A stretch of 64,000 nucleotides of DNA from Micromonospora chokoriensis (GCF_900091505.1 NZ_LT607409.1:868001-932000), one strand, 5' to 3'. Positions 24,948-34,691 are shown, counted from the stretch's first letter. Notes: generated by a model from the sequence alone, not told the origin. A program made the numbers and translations.

Positions 24948-25480
24948 TCCGGCACCTCGTCGAAGGCCTGTTTCAACTCCTCGGAGTTGAGCTTGCTGGT
25001 GTCCAGCGCGCTGGCGTCGTACTCCTTGTTGAGGGTGTCCACCGCGGCCCGCACGCCGTCATAGAAGACTGTCGGCTCACCGGTGCCCAGCCCGTCGATG
25101 GTGTCCCGCGCGCGGCCGTACGCGTCCCGCATCTTCCCCAGTGAGCTACGGAAACCCGCCGAGATCGCCTCGCCGTTGTCGGTCTCCGGGATGCCCGCCT
25201 GCTCCACCTTGCGGCGTGCGGCCTCGCTGGCCTGCTCCGCCCCACCGAAGAGCCGCACCAGGTTCTCCTTGGCCTGCGCCGGCGTGGTCTGCGCGGTCAT
25301 CTGCTCGTCGGTGCTGCTGGTCAGCTTGCTGATCTCGGACCGCCAGGGAGTGAGCGCGCCGCAGACCGATGCCGCCCACGCACGCGGGCTGGGCCCGCCG
25401 CCGCAACCGGCGAGTACGACGACGATCGTGGCCAGGACCACCGTGAACCTTCCGGCGGCAGACGCCCGGCACGTACGCAT
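24938..25480 (-). CDS. putative lipoprotein
   Basis: A 180-residue protein with a lipoprotein signal: basic N-terminus, hydrophobic FTVVLATIVVVLAGC with an LAGC lipobox (Cys about residue 26). The mature part is helical and charged, with a TPAQAKENLVRLFGGAEQA region; no enzyme motif. It is probably anchored on the outer face of the cytoplasmic membrane. The start at ATG 25480 gives a sensible signal peptide length. It is co-transcribed with the hypothetical gene downstream. Confidence 0.75.
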   Translation of the reverse strand: MRTCRASAAGRFTVVLATIVVVLAGCGGGPSPRAWAASVCGALTPWRSEISKLTSSTDEQMTAQTTPAQAKENLVRLFGGAEQASEAARRKVEQAGIPETDNGEAISAGFRSSLGKMRDAYGRARDTIDGLGTGEPTVFYDGVRAAVDTLNKEYDASALDTSKLNSEELKQAFDEVPECR

Positions 25481-25582
25481 GCGTTGCAGCGTACGGCCTT
25501 CCGCGGGGTGTGGCACCGGGCCGGACGGCCGGGGTCCCCGGTCGACGCGTACGTCGACCGGGGACCCCTCGCCCGTGCCAGG

Positions 25583-27943
25583 TCAGGCGTTGACCGTCTC
25601 CGGCCGGTGGTCGGTGCTGCCCGCGCCGGTGTTGCCGTCGGCGTCGGAGTCGGACATCGCGATGCCCTTGCGCTTGCTGAACACCACCGACGCCACGATG
25701 ATCAGCGTCGCCACCAGGGCGATGCCGATCCGCAGGCCGACGTTGCGGTCGTCGCCGACGCTCCAGGCCACCACGGCGGGTGCGATCAGCAGCGAGACCA
25801 GGTTCATCACCTTGATCAGCGGGTTGATCGCCGGGCCGGCGGTGTCCTTGAACGGGTCACCGACGGTGTCGCCGATGACGGTGGCGGCGTGCGACTCGGA
25901 GCCCTTGCCGCCGTACGCGCCGTCCTCGACCAGCTTCTTGGCGTTGTCCCAGGCCCCACCGGAGTTGGACAGGAACACCGCCATCAGGGTGCCGGCACCG
26001 ATCGCACCAGCCAGGTACGCGGCGAGCGCGCCCGGCCCGAGGCCGAAGCCGACAGCGATCGGCGCCAGGATGGCGAGCAGACCGGGGGTCATCAGCTCGC
26101 GCTGCGCGTCCCGGGTGCAGATGTCGACGACCTTGCCGTACTCCGGGCGCTGGGTGCGGTCCATGATGCCGGGCAGTTCACGGAACTGCCGGCGGACCTC
26201 CATCACCACGGCACCGGCCGAGCGGGACACCGCGTTGATGGCCAGACCGGAGAAGAGGAAGACCACCGCCGCACCGATGATCAGGCCGACCAGGTTGCGC
26301 GGGTTCGCCACGTTCAGCGCGTTGAGGATCTCGTTGCCGACGTCGTTCACGCCAGCCGTCGCGTACGCGCTGCTGAGCGTGTCGGTGTACGAGCCGAACA
26401 GCGCGGTCGCGGCGAGCACCGCCGTGGCGATCGCGATGCCCTTGGTGATGGCCTTGGTGGTGTTGCCCACCGCGTCCAGCTCGGTGAGGGTGCGCGCGCC
26501 GTGCTCGTCGATGTCGCCGGACATCTCGGCGACGCCCTGGGCGTTGTCGGAGATCGGCCCGAAGGTGTCCATCGCCACGATCACACCGACGGTGGTGAGC
26601 AGGCCGGTGCCCGCGAGCGCCACCGCGAACAGCGACAGCGTGATGGAGCTGCCGCCGAGCAGGAACGCGCCGAAGACGCCGGCACCGATCAGCACCGCCG
26701 AGTAGACCGCCGATTCCAGGCCGACGCTGATGCCGGCCAGGATGACGGTGGCGGCTCCGGTCTGCGAGCTCTTGCCGATGTCCTGTACCGGCCGCTTGTT
26801 GGTCTCGGTGAAGTAGCCGGTCAGCGCCTGGATCGCGGCGGCCAGCACGATACCGATCACGACCGCGCCGATGGCCACCAGTCGCGGGTTGCCGGGCGCG
26901 TCGGTCAGTCCACTGTCGAACTCGCCGAAGGTCGCCGGGAGGTACGCGTAGGCGGCGACCGCCACCAGCACCGCGGAGAGCAGCGCGGAGAGGTAGAACG
27001 CCCGGTTGATCGCGGTCAGACCATTGCGGTCGGACGCCCGCAGCCGGGTGATGAAGACGCCGACGATCGCGATCAGCACGCCGATGGTGGAGATGATCAG
27101 CGGGAAGACCAGACCCTCCTCGCCGAACGCGGCCCGGCCGAGGATCAGCGCGGCGACCAGCGTCACCGCGTACGACTCGAACAGGTCGGCGGCCATGCCG
27201 GCGCAGTCACCGACGTTGTCGCCGACGTTGTCGGCGATGGTGGCGGCGTTGCGCGGGTCGTCCTCGGGGATGCCCTGCTCGACCTTGCCGACCAGGTCGG
27301 CGCCGACGTCGGCGGCCTTGGTGAAGATGCCGCCGCCGACCCGCATGAACATCGCGAGCAGCGCGGCGCCGAAGCCGAAGCCCTCCAGCACCGTCGGCGC
27401 GTCACCCCGGTAGACGAGGACGACGAGCGCGGCGCCGAAGAGGCCGAGGCCGACGGTGAGGAAGCCGACGACACCGCCGGTCCGGAACGCGATCCTCATG
27501 GCGGCCTCGCGGCCACCTTCGCGTTCCCTCGCGGCGGCGGCGACCCGCAGGTTGGCGCGGGTGGCCAACCACATGCCGGCACCACCGATGAACGCGCTGA
27601 ACAGCGCGCCCACCACGAAGAACGCCGACCGGCCGATCTTCACCGCCAGCTCGCTGCCGTCGGTGTCGTGCACCGGGAGCAGGAAGAGCAGCACCACCGC
27701 GACGACCACGAAGATCGCCAGGGTACGGAACTGGCGGAGCAGGTAGGCCGAGGCGCCCTCCTGGACCGCCCCCGAGATCTCCTGCATGGTGGCGGTGCCC
27801 TTACCGGCAGCCAGCACCGTCTTTGTGAGGGCGGCCGCGAAGGCGAGCGCCACCAGCGCGATGGCCGCGGCGATGACGACGTAGGTGACATTGCTTCCGG
27901 TAAGGGAAAGCCCGCCGCCGTCGGCGGCAAAGGTCTCGGACAT
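25583..27943 (-). CDS. hppA: K+-insensitive H+-translocating pyrophosphatase
   Basis: A 786-residue integral membrane pump with about 16 helices that couples PPi hydrolysis to proton export. It has the pyrophosphate-binding ADVGADLVGKVE and DDPRNAATIADNVGDNVGDCAGM motifs, and DTVGDPFKDTAGPAINPLIK near the C-terminus. GNTTKAITKG carries Lys at the position that is Ala in K+-dependent enzymes, marking the K+-insensitive class. AGGAGG lies 7 nt before the ATG. A charged C-terminal tail is extra. It sits between topA and bldG, as in Streptomyces. Confidence 0.96.
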   Translation of the reverse strand: MSETFAADGGGLSLTGSNVTYVVIAAAIALVALAFAAALTKTVLAAGKGTATMQEISGAVQEGASAYLLRQFRTLAIFVVVAVVLLFLLPVHDTDGSELAVKIGRSAFFVVGALFSAFIGGAGMWLATRANLRVAAAAREREGGREAAMRIAFRTGGVVGFLTVGLGLFGAALVVLVYRGDAPTVLEGFGFGAALLAMFMRVGGGIFTKAADVGADLVGKVEQGIPEDDPRNAATIADNVGDNVGDCAGMAADLFESYAVTLVAALILGRAAFGEEGLVFPLIISTIGVLIAIVGVFITRLRASDRNGLTAINRAFYLSALLSAVLVAVAAYAYLPATFGEFDSGLTDAPGNPRLVAIGAVVIGIVLAAAIQALTGYFTETNKRPVQDIGKSSQTGAATVILAGISVGLESAVYSAVLIGAGVFGAFLLGGSSITLSLFAVALAGTGLLTTVGVIVAMDTFGPISDNAQGVAEMSGDIDEHGARTLTELDAVGNTTKAITKGIAIATAVLAATALFGSYTDTLSSAYATAGVNDVGNEILNALNVANPRNLVGLIIGAAVVFLFSGLAINAVSRSAGAVVMEVRRQFRELPGIMDRTQRPEYGKVVDICTRDAQRELMTPGLLAILAPIAVGFGLGPGALAAYLAGAIGAGTLMAVFLSNSGGAWDNAKKLVEDGAYGGKGSESHAATVIGDTVGDPFKDTAGPAINPLIKVMNLVSLLIAPAVVAWSVGDDRNVGLRIGIALVATLIIVASVVFSKRKGIAMSDSDADGNTGAGSTDHRPETVNA

Positions 27944-28213
27944 CTGTGTCCTCCTGTTACCGAACACTCGCGCCGGTGAGTGGAGACGCACTGACCGACG
28001 CCTGGATGCGGACTCGCAAGCGCGCCAACCCAACCCAGCGGACCAGCGATGAACACCCATACCCGCTGGCTGCGGGATGGATCACTTGCTGACAACCCGG
28101 GTACTGTAGCCCTCCGCAGTGTCAGAGGTCACACGCAGGTCCCACCGTGTCGCGATGATCTTCGTCGCTGTGTTATGAGAAGAAGTCTGATATAGGGCCC
28201 GATCCATGCAGGA
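27944..28213. other. hppA upstream region
   Basis: With the terminator that follows, this makes a 316-bp gap that must contain the hppA promoter. No gene is seen. A somewhat AT-rich patch at about 28150-28200 is the likeliest promoter site, but no clear -35/-10 pair can be assigned. Confidence 0.45.
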
Positions 28214-28244
28214 AGGCCGCACCCCCGGCAAGGGGATGCGGCCT
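28214..28244 (-). terminator. terminator after the anti-sigma gene
   Basis: AGGCCGCA (28214-28221) pairs with TGCGGCCT (28237-28244), extended by CCCC/GGGG. It lies 16 bp past the anti-sigma stop on the minus strand. Confidence 0.7.
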
Positions 28245-28259
28245 GGAGAGCCAAACGGG

Positions 28260-28697
28260 TCAGCGGCCGACCGGCCACACCATCCGCACCTCGGTGCCGA
28301 TGCCCTCGTCGACCGGGCGCACCTGAAGGTCCTCGACGAAGCCGGCGAGCAGCGCGAAGCCGACGCCGGTGGTCAGCGCCTCGTCGGTGAGCGACTCGTT
28401 GGCCAACTCGTCCGGCGGCAACGCGGTCAGACCGATGCCCGCCTCGATCGGCGCCCGGTCCACCACCCGCACCGCGTACGAGCCACCGTCGGACATCTCC
28501 ACCAGCACCGGGTCGGCGAGGCCGTACTGGCGGTGCAGGGCCACCGCCCGGGTGCACGCCTCGCCGATGGCCAGGCGCACCTCGTCCAGCAGGTCCTCCC
28601 GGACCCCGGCACGCCGGGCGACGGCGACGCCGACCAACCGGGCGGTGCGCACGTGCACCGGGGCGGGCGAGAACGAGAGCTTGACTGTCGCCATCAC
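28260..28697 (-). CDS. anti-sigma factor/ATP-binding protein partner of BldG
   Basis: A 145-residue HATPase_c (RsbW/SpoIIAB-like) protein. The N-box is in [17 protein letters not shown] (about residues 36-52). The G1 box is poorly conserved ([12 protein letters not shown]), and [16 protein letters not shown] is the G2 region. Kinase activity is therefore uncertain; it may bind sigma factor and BldG without phosphorylating. It overlaps the bldG stop by 4 bp. This matches the anti-sigma gene (SCO3548 type) downstream of bldG in Streptomyces. Confidence 0.85.
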   Translation of the reverse strand: MMATVKLSFSPAPVHVRTARLVGVAVARRAGVREDLLDEVRLAIGEACTRAVALHRQYGLADPVLVEMSDGGSYAVRVVDRAPIEAGIGLTALPPDELANESLTDEALTTGVGFALLAGFVEDLQVRPVDEGIGTEVRMVWPVGR

Positions 28698-29050
28698 GCG
28701 CCGGCGCCCGCCGGGTCGGCGCTGATCGCCGCGTCGACCGTCGGGTGCAGGGGGAACACCTGGTCCAGTGCGGTGATCCGGAAGATCTTGAGCAACGGCT
28801 CCTTGTCGCAGACCAACGCGAACGAACCGCCGGCCGAACGGAGCCGCTTGAGCGCGCCGACCAGCACGCCCAGCCCGGTGGAGTCGAGGAAGTCCACCCG
28901 ACCGAGGTCGACGACCACGTGACGAGCACCACCGTCGATCAACTCGAGGAGTCGTTCGCGGAGTCGGGGCGCGGTGTAGACGTCCACCTCACCACCGACC
29001 TCGAGCACCGTGTGCTCACCCACGGTGCGCGTCGCCAGCGACAGCTCCAT
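28694..29050 (-). CDS. bldG: STAS-domain anti-anti-sigma factor BldG
   Basis: A 118-residue STAS protein highly similar to Streptomyces BldG. It starts [20 protein letters not shown] and has [12 protein letters not shown] with Ser57 as the phosphorylation site, then [16 protein letters not shown]. In Streptomyces BldG controls development, antibiotic production and stress sigma factors by partner switching. A GAGGAGG ribosome site precedes the ATG. It diverges from the helicase gene, as in Streptomyces. Confidence 0.92.
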   Translation of the reverse strand: MELSLATRTVGEHTVLEVGGEVDVYTAPRLRERLLELIDGGARHVVVDLGRVDFLDSTGLGVLVGALKRLRSAGGSFALVCDKEPLLKIFRITALDQVFPLHPTVDAAISADPAGAGA

Positions 29051-29145
29051 CGGTCCTCCTCGCCAGAGCCGTAAACTCTCGTGGGCATCTAACCACTACC
29101 GCCGGCACGGCCTGCGAACGCCAGCGGAGGCTTCCCCTTACCCCG

Positions 29146-31662
29146 GTGTCCGACTTTTCATCTCCGAACACCAGTGCGAGAGTGCAGGGCGTGACCACCA
29201 ACGACTTCAGCGCCGCGCGTCCCACGCCGCGCCACGACCTGGAGTCGTCGTCGCCGGCCACCGTATCCGCTGGTCACGCCCCTGGGCCAGGGCCGGCCGA
29301 CCTGCTGCGCCGGCTGCGCGCCCGAGGCGCCGGAGACCCGGTCACCCACGTGGAACGGGTGCCGGCCCGCCCCGGGGTGCCCGCCCCGTGGCCGTCCTGG
29401 GCGTCAGCGGAGCTGCGCGCCGCGTTCACCCGCCGTGGTGTGGTCGCGCCGTGGCAGCACCAGGCCCGGGCGGCCACCCTGGCGTACGAGGGCGACCATG
29501 TCGTCGTCGCCACCGGCACCGCGTCCGGCAAGTCGCTGGCGTACCAGCTCCCGGCTCTCGCCACGTTGCTCGCCGACCCCCGGGCCACGGTGCTCTACCT
29601 GGCACCGACCAAGGCCCTCGCCGCCGACCAGCTGCGGGCCGTCGCCGCGCTGGAACTTGAGGGGGTACGCCCCGCCTGCTACGACGGAGACACTCCGCGC
29701 GCCGAGCGGGAGTGGATCCGGCGGCACTCCCGGTTCGTACTGACCAACCCGGACATGCTGCACCACGGCATCCTGCCGGGGCACGCCCAGTGGTCCGGTT
29801 TCCTGCGCCGACTCGCGTACGTGGTGATCGACGAGTGCCACACCTACCGCGGGGTGTTCGGCTCGCACGTGGCGCACGTGCTGCGCCGGCTTCGCCGGCA
29901 GTGCGCCCGGTTCGGGGCCACCCCGGTCTTCGTGCTGGCCTCCGCCACCTCCGGTGACCCGGCCACCGCTGCCGGACGGCTGACCGGGCTGCCGGTGACG
30001 GCTGTCACCGAGGACGCATCGCCGCGCGGCGGGGTGACCTTCGCGCTCTGGGAGCCGCCGCTGCTGCCGCCCGACTCCGGCACCGCTCCCTCCGACTCCT
30101 CCTCGGTGCCCGGCCAGGCGGCCGGCGACCGCTCCTCTGCTCCGGCCCCCGGCCAGGCGGCCGGCGACCACGACGACCTCCGGCAGGTCCGCCGGTCGGC
30201 GCTGCGCGAGACCGCGGACCTGCTCGCCGACACGGTCGCCGAGGGGGTACGCACCCTCGCGTTCGTCCGTTCCCGCAAGGGCGCCGAGGTGGTGGCCGCC
30301 AACGCGCGCCGCTCGCTGGACGACGCGGTCCCGGGGCTCGGCGACCGGGTGGCCGCCTACCGGGGTGGCTACCTGCGCGAGGAGCGGCGCGAGCTGGAAC
30401 GGGCGCTGCTGCACGGCGACCTCCTCGGTCTGTCCTCCACCAACGCGTTGGAGCTGGGCGTGGACCTGGTCGGGTTGGACGCGGTGCTGATCTGCGGCTA
30501 CCCGGGCACCCGGGCGTCGCTGTGGCAGCAGGCGGGCCGCGCCGGGCGTTCCGGGCAGGAGGCCCTCGCGGTCCTGGTGGCCCGGGACGACCCGCTGGAC
30601 ACCTACCTGGTGCACCACCCGGAGGCGATCTTCGGGGCGCCGGTGGAGGCGACGGTCCTCGACCCGGCCAACCGGTACGTGCTGGCACCGCAACTCGCCT
30701 GCGCCGCTGCCGAAGCCCCGCTCACCCCAGCCGACCTGGTGCTCTTCGGGGACGGGGCGAAGGAGGCCGTCGACGAACTGGTGGCGGCCGGCGCCCTGCG
30801 GCAGCGGCCCACCGGCTGGTACTGGCGGCACCGGGAACGCCCCGAGGTGGACCTGCGCGGCGAGGGCGGCGCACCGGTCTGCGTGGTCGAGTCGGCCACC
30901 GGCCGGCTGCTGGGCACCGTCGACGGCGGTTCCTCGCACTTCCTGCTCCACCCCGGCGCGGTCTACCTCCACCAGGGCGTCTCGTACGTGGTGGACGAGC
31001 TGGACCTGGCCGACGGCTGCGCGTTGGTGCACGTCGAGGAGCCGGACTGGTCCACCCACGCCCGTGACGTCACCGACCTGTCCGTGGTGTCCGTGCGCTC
31101 GTACGTGGACGCCGGACCGGTCGGCATGTTCCTCGGCGAGGTCGACGTGACCAGCCAGGTCGTGTCGTACCAGCGGCGGCGGATCGCCACCGGCGAGGTG
31201 ATCGACACCCGGCCGCTCGACCTGCCCGCCCGGGAGCTGCGCACGGTGGCGGTCTGGTTCACGCTGTCACCGCAGTCGTTGGCTCTCGCCGGAGTCCAGT
31301 CGGCCGACGTGCCGGGCGCGCTGCACGCCGCCGAACACGCCGCGATCGGGCTGCTGCCGCTGATGGCGACCTGCGACCGGTGGGACATCGGCGGGCTCTC
31401 CACCGCCGTGCACGCTGACACCGAGGCGCCGACCGTCTTCGTCTACGACGGGCACCCGGGTGGTGCCGGGTTCGCCGAGCGGGCGTACGGGACGGCGTCG
31501 GCGTGGCTGCGGGCCACCCGGGACGCGATCGCGGAGTGCGGCTGCGAGACCGGATGCCCGTCCTGCGTACAGTCGCCGAAGTGCGGAAACGGCAACAATC
31601 CGCTCTCCAAACCGGACGCGATCCGGGTGCTCGACGTGGTGTTGGCGAACCTGCCCGAGTAG
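29146..31662 (+). CDS. DEAD/DEAH-box helicase with DUF1998 (MrfA/Hrq1-like)
   Basis: An 838-residue superfamily 2 helicase like Rv3649 and Bacillus MrfA, a family linked to repair of mitomycin-type lesions. Motif I is VATGTASGKSLAYQ (about residue 125), motif II DECH in VVIDECHTYRG, motif VI QQAGRAGRSGQ. The C-terminal zinc site is CETGCPSCVQSPKCGNGNNP (DUF1998). A low-complexity insert at about 305-345 contains a duplicated PGQAAGD segment. GTG 29146 lacks a ribosome site; GTG 29191 (VTTNDF) may be the true start. Confidence 0.9.
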   Translation: MSDFSSPNTSARVQGVTTNDFSAARPTPRHDLESSSPATVSAGHAPGPGPADLLRRLRARGAGDPVTHVERVPARPGVPAPWPSWASAELRAAFTRRGVVAPWQHQARAATLAYEGDHVVVATGTASGKSLAYQLPALATLLADPRATVLYLAPTKALAADQLRAVAALELEGVRPACYDGDTPRAEREWIRRHSRFVLTNPDMLHHGILPGHAQWSGFLRRLAYVVIDECHTYRGVFGSHVAHVLRRLRRQCARFGATPVFVLASATSGDPATAAGRLTGLPVTAVTEDASPRGGVTFALWEPPLLPPDSGTAPSDSSSVPGQAAGDRSSAPAPGQAAGDHDDLRQVRRSALRETADLLADTVAEGVRTLAFVRSRKGAEVVAANARRSLDDAVPGLGDRVAAYRGGYLREERRELERALLHGDLLGLSSTNALELGVDLVGLDAVLICGYPGTRASLWQQAGRAGRSGQEALAVLVARDDPLDTYLVHHPEAIFGAPVEATVLDPANRYVLAPQLACAAAEAPLTPADLVLFGDGAKEAVDELVAAGALRQRPTGWYWRHRERPEVDLRGEGGAPVCVVESATGRLLGTVDGGSSHFLLHPGAVYLHQGVSYVVDELDLADGCALVHVEEPDWSTHARDVTDLSVVSVRSYVDAGPVGMFLGEVDVTSQVVSYQRRRIATGEVIDTRPLDLPARELRTVAVWFTLSPQSLALAGVQSADVPGALHAAEHAAIGLLPLMATCDRWDIGGLSTAVHADTEAPTVFVYDGHPGGAGFAERAYGTASAWLRATRDAIAECGCETGCPSCVQSPKCGNGNNPLSKPDAIRVLDVVLANLPE

Positions 31663-31758
31663 CCGGTTGCATGAATCGCCTCGGCACTGGGCACAATGGC
31701 ATGGGAGCGCTTCCATCGATGTCCATGCTGTGATTGCCCCCGTGCCCGAGGAGAAGCC

Positions 31759-31968
31759 GTGGCCGACACGATCGCCGAAACCGTCGACCTGCTCTACACC
31801 ATCGACCAGGACCACCTCACCCTCGACCAGCAGATCGCGCTCGGCTCGGCGTTGGCCGCCCTGGCCCAGGCGGAACGGCTGGAGCTGATCAACGAGCGGT
31901 TGCGAGTGATCCATCAGGTGCTCAACACCTGGGCGATGCGCGCCGCAGCCACACCTGACGTTCGCTGA
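31759..31968 (+). CDS. small conserved hypothetical protein
   Basis: A 69-residue protein starting at GTG with GAGGAG about 6 nt upstream. It is predicted to be all helical and acidic (AETVDLLYTIDQDHLTLDQ), with no cysteine or membrane segment. No family is recognised. It lies between the helicase and the LURP-one-like gene. Confidence 0.65.
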   Translation: MADTIAETVDLLYTIDQDHLTLDQQIALGSALAALAQAERLELINERLRVIHQVLNTWAMRAAATPDVR

Positions 31969-32113
31969 TCCGACCCCCGCTCGTCGGCACGGGCAGCGCG
32001 GGGTGCCAGGTGGCGCTTCGACCGCTCCGCGACCGGTGATCGTCGATGGCAGGGAACGCGACGGTTGTCGAGCTGTGCGAGACTCCGGCGCACAGTCCCC
32101 CTGAGGAGATCAG

Positions 32114-32692
32114 ATGCAGCTCGACAACTTGCAGAGTCAGCACCAGTTCCATGTTCGCCAGCGACTGCGCATGATGGTCAACCAGTACGAGGTCCGGGCC
32201 GTCGCCCCGGACGGCACCGAGGGTGAGCTGCTGGCGTTCGCGCAGCAGAAGCGTCTCGCCTTCAAGGAGCAGGTGACGATCTACACGGACGACTCCAAGC
32301 AGCAGCCCCTGCTCGGCTTCAAGGCCCGCCAGCGCCTCGACCTCGGCGCCACGTACGACGTCACCGACGCCGCCGGCAACCCGATCGGGCTGTTCCGCAA
32401 GGATTTCGCCCAGTCGCTGCTCCGTTCCACCTGGCACGTCGAGCAGGCCGGTCTTCCGCAGGTGACCGGCCAGGAGCGCAGCATGCCGGTGGCACTGCTG
32501 CGCCGCTTCGTCGATTCGCTGTCCTGGCTGCCGTACCACTTCGACTTCACCGCCGGCGGCCAGCCGGTCTTCACCGTGGTCAAGAAGTGGGGCCTGCGCG
32601 ACAAGTACGTCGTCGAGGTGCAGAACCCGCAGATCGATCGCCGTCTGGTCATCGCGATGGCCGTCGCCCTCGACGCGCTCCAGGCCCGCTGA
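32114..32692 (+). CDS. LURP-one-related/scramblase-like protein
   Basis: A 192-residue protein with the beta-barrel-type sequence of the LOR/phospholipid-scramblase family: FHVRQRLRMMVNQYEVRAV at the start, repeated LLGFKARQRL and PIGLFRKDF strands, and a C-terminal hydrophobic helix (LVIAMAVALDAL). The family is of unknown bacterial function, possibly lipid binding. AGGAGAT lies before the ATG. Confidence 0.75.
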   Translation: MQLDNLQSQHQFHVRQRLRMMVNQYEVRAVAPDGTEGELLAFAQQKRLAFKEQVTIYTDDSKQQPLLGFKARQRLDLGATYDVTDAAGNPIGLFRKDFAQSLLRSTWHVEQAGLPQVTGQERSMPVALLRRFVDSLSWLPYHFDFTAGGQPVFTVVKKWGLRDKYVVEVQNPQIDRRLVIAMAVALDALQAR

Positions 32693-32978
32693 CCGACGCG
32701 GCCGCGAATCTCTCGGGCTGCTGGCTGCCGAACGCCGCGGTTGCCGCGCGCCGGCCAACCCGGTGGCCGTGTTTGGCATTTCCTCAAGCGGCGGCGATGA
32801 CGGGGTCGGTGACCGGTTGGGACCGGGCGGGGTGGTGGCCGCCTTTGGAGCTGATGTCGTCAACGCATCGCGCCTGATGTCGTAAACGGTTCAGCTCCAC
32901 AGCGGTGCCCAAGCTGACCGGGCCCCGCGTGCGGGCGGAGCTGCCTCGGCGGCTTCCGCAGCAGCACTGCCTGCGCGG

Positions 32979-33386
32979 TCAGGCGCGCACCGGGCCGGCG
33001 CGGGCCGTCGATGTGGCGACCCGGGTCAGCCCGGGAAGTGGAGTGAACGCCACCTCGACGGTCACCAGCACATCCAGCCCGTCGAGGTGGCAGCCGACCA
33101 TCCGACCAGCGTTGCGGGCGACGATGTCGGCAGCGGACGCGCAGGCCGTCATGTCCCCGTCGAGCGCCCGGGCGGCTCCGGCCAGCGCACCGAGATCGGC
33201 TGCCACCATCGCCCGCTGATCGGCCATCCCGGCGAGGACGATGGCAGCGCCGAACGTCCCGAACAGCACGAGCACCAACCCCAGGGCCAGTAGCAGGACA
33301 GTCGCACCGCCGCGCTGCCCGTCCGGGCTACCCTCGTGGACCAACCCGGTGGCGGGTCCACAACCGACGCGGAGTGCCGGGCACAT
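32979..33386 (-). CDS. TadE-like minor pilin (Rv3654c family)
   Basis: A 135-residue protein, last gene of the tad operon. The hydrophobic helix GGATVLLLALGLVLVLFGTFGAAIVLAG (about residues 28-55) follows DGQR, the TadE/G pilin-like pattern of Rv3654c. The C-terminal part lies outside the membrane with a cysteine pair (TACAS, GCHLDG). Its ATG overlaps the TadE stop (TGATG). Confidence 0.75.
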   Translation of the reverse strand: MCPALRVGCGPATGLVHEGSPDGQRGGATVLLLALGLVLVLFGTFGAAIVLAGMADQRAMVAADLGALAGAARALDGDMTACASAADIVARNAGRMVGCHLDGLDVLVTVEVAFTPLPGLTRVATSTARAGPVRA

Positions 33387-33826
33387 CACGGCTGCCCATC
33401 GGCGACGCCCGGTTCCACGGCGGCGACGGCGGTTGCGACCACGGTGATCCGTGGTAGCCGACCGCCCAGTGTGCGAACGGGCGCGCGTACCGTCGCCCGC
33501 ACCCGGCCGCCCTCGACGGACGCCGACACCTCCGCCCCTGGCGGTGCCGCGCGCCCCGCCGCCGCGCTGCCGTCCTCGCCGCGGGCGACAGCCAGCGCAG
33601 CCTCCCGGGCCGCGTGGAGGCAACTCGCCTGTGCGCTGACGGCGTTGACCGAGGTCAGGCCAGCCAGTAGGAGCAGGAGGAGCGCCGGCAGGCCGGCCGC
33701 CAGTTCGGCGGTGAACGACCCCCGGTCCCGGCGAGCGGCCGATTGGACGGTTCCCCACCCGCCGCGACCGGCCCGCCACGAAGGGCCAGATCGTGGACCG
33801 CGACCGGCCTGCCGGCGCCCGCTCAC
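33386..33826 (-). CDS. tadE: TadE-family pilus assembly protein
   Basis: A 146-residue pseudopilin-like protein: RDRGSFTAELAAGLPALLLLLLAGL (about residues 33-57), the TadE signature with the conserved Glu after the processing site, then a secreted domain. It starts at GTG overlapping the pilin stop (GTGA). Corresponds in position to Rv3655c. Confidence 0.8.
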   Translation of the reverse strand: MSGRRQAGRGPRSGPSWRAGRGGWGTVQSAARRDRGSFTAELAAGLPALLLLLLAGLTSVNAVSAQASCLHAAREAALAVARGEDGSAAAGRAAPPGAEVSASVEGGRVRATVRAPVRTLGGRLPRITVVATAVAAVEPGVADGQP

Positions 33827-33990
33827 TTCAGGGCCCGGTCGATGACTGCGGTCAGCGCCGACTGGACGTTGCCGGAGGTCAGCACCTTCAACAGGATGCC
33901 GGCGAAGGCGACCGCCGCGAGCGTGCCGACCGCGTACTCGGCCGTGTTCATTCCGGCGTCCCCGCGCAGGCGGGCGAGCATTTTGCGCAT
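33823..33990 (-). CDS. Flp-type major pilin (DUF4244)
   Basis: A 55-residue pilin: basic leader, DAGMNTAEYAVGTLAAVAFAGILLKVL with G-M as the likely prepilin cleavage region and the conserved Glu and Tyr of Flp pilins, then a short tail. GAAAGGGA lies before the ATG. It is the major subunit of a Tad pilus, equivalent to Rv3656c. No prepilin peptidase gene is in the window. Confidence 0.85.
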   Translation of the reverse strand: MRKMLARLRGDAGMNTAEYAVGTLAAVAFAGILLKVLTSGNVQSALTAVIDRALK

Positions 33991-34013
33991 GACTGTTCCC
34001 TTTCTCGTTGTGG

Positions 34014-34691
34014 TCAGAGCACGTCGCCGAGGACAGCGACGATCACCGGCACCAGGCCGGCGAGAATGAACGCCGGGAGGAAGCAGAGCCCCAGCGGCAG
34101 GACGATGAGCACCCCTGCCCGGCGTGCGGACGCCTCGGCGGCGGTGGCCCGGTCGGCACGCAGGTCGTCGGCGAGCCGGGTCATCGCCCCGGCCAGGGCT
34201 GCGCCGCTGTTGGCCGAACGCAACGCCGCTGCCGTCAAGCGGTCCGCACCAGGTATCCCGTCCAGCGCGGACCACGCCTCCGCCGGGCCACCGCCGAGCA
34301 GGAGCGTGCGGCCGACGCGGGACAGGCGACCGGCGAGTGGCCCGTCCAACGTCTCGGCTACGGCCAGAATCGAGCGGTCCACCGGGGCACCCGCGCGCAT
34401 CGCCGCAGCGAGAAGATCAGCGGCGAGCGGCAGGTCAGCTGCCTCCTGGAGCCGCCGCTTGCGGGCACTGGGGGACTCGATCCGCCGCAGGAGACGATCC
34501 AGCAGGAATGCAGTCGGGACCGCACCCAGCAACCCGAACCAGCCACCGACGACGACGGCCACGGCAAGCCCTCCCAGCGCTGCCGCAAGCCGGATCGTGT
34601 CCGGCCGCAGCGTTGGGTGTGAGCTGCGCTCGCCCGCCGAGCTGCGTCGACGCGCTGCGCCGCCTTGCCTCGTCGGGCCCCTGGGCGTCAT
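34014..34691 (-). CDS. tadC: TadC-type platform protein (T2SS F family)
   Basis: A 225-residue inner-membrane platform protein: hydrophobic LAAALGGLAVAVVVGGWFGLLGAV near residue 40, the GspF/T2SSF cytosolic domain (LPLAADLLAAAMRAGAPVD; FAALRSANSGAAL type region), and C-terminal membrane helix LIVLPLGLCFLPAFILAGLVPVI. It starts at ATG overlapping the TadB stop. Confidence 0.85.
   Translation of the reverse strand: MTPRGPTRQGGAARRRSSAGERSSHPTLRPDTIRLAAALGGLAVAVVVGGWFGLLGAVPTAFLLDRLLRRIESPSARKRRLQEAADLPLAADLLAAAMRAGAPVDRSILAVAETLDGPLAGRLSRVGRTLLLGGGPAEAWSALDGIPGADRLTAAALRSANSGAALAGAMTRLADDLRADRATAAEASARRAGVLIVLPLGLCFLPAFILAGLVPVIVAVLGDVL

Noticed and set aside
25484..27979. 831-codon open frame opposite hppA
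   Set aside because: It is antisense to an unmistakable pyrophosphatase gene and its Arg/Asp/Gln-rich product is the normal result of GC-rich codon structure on the other strand.
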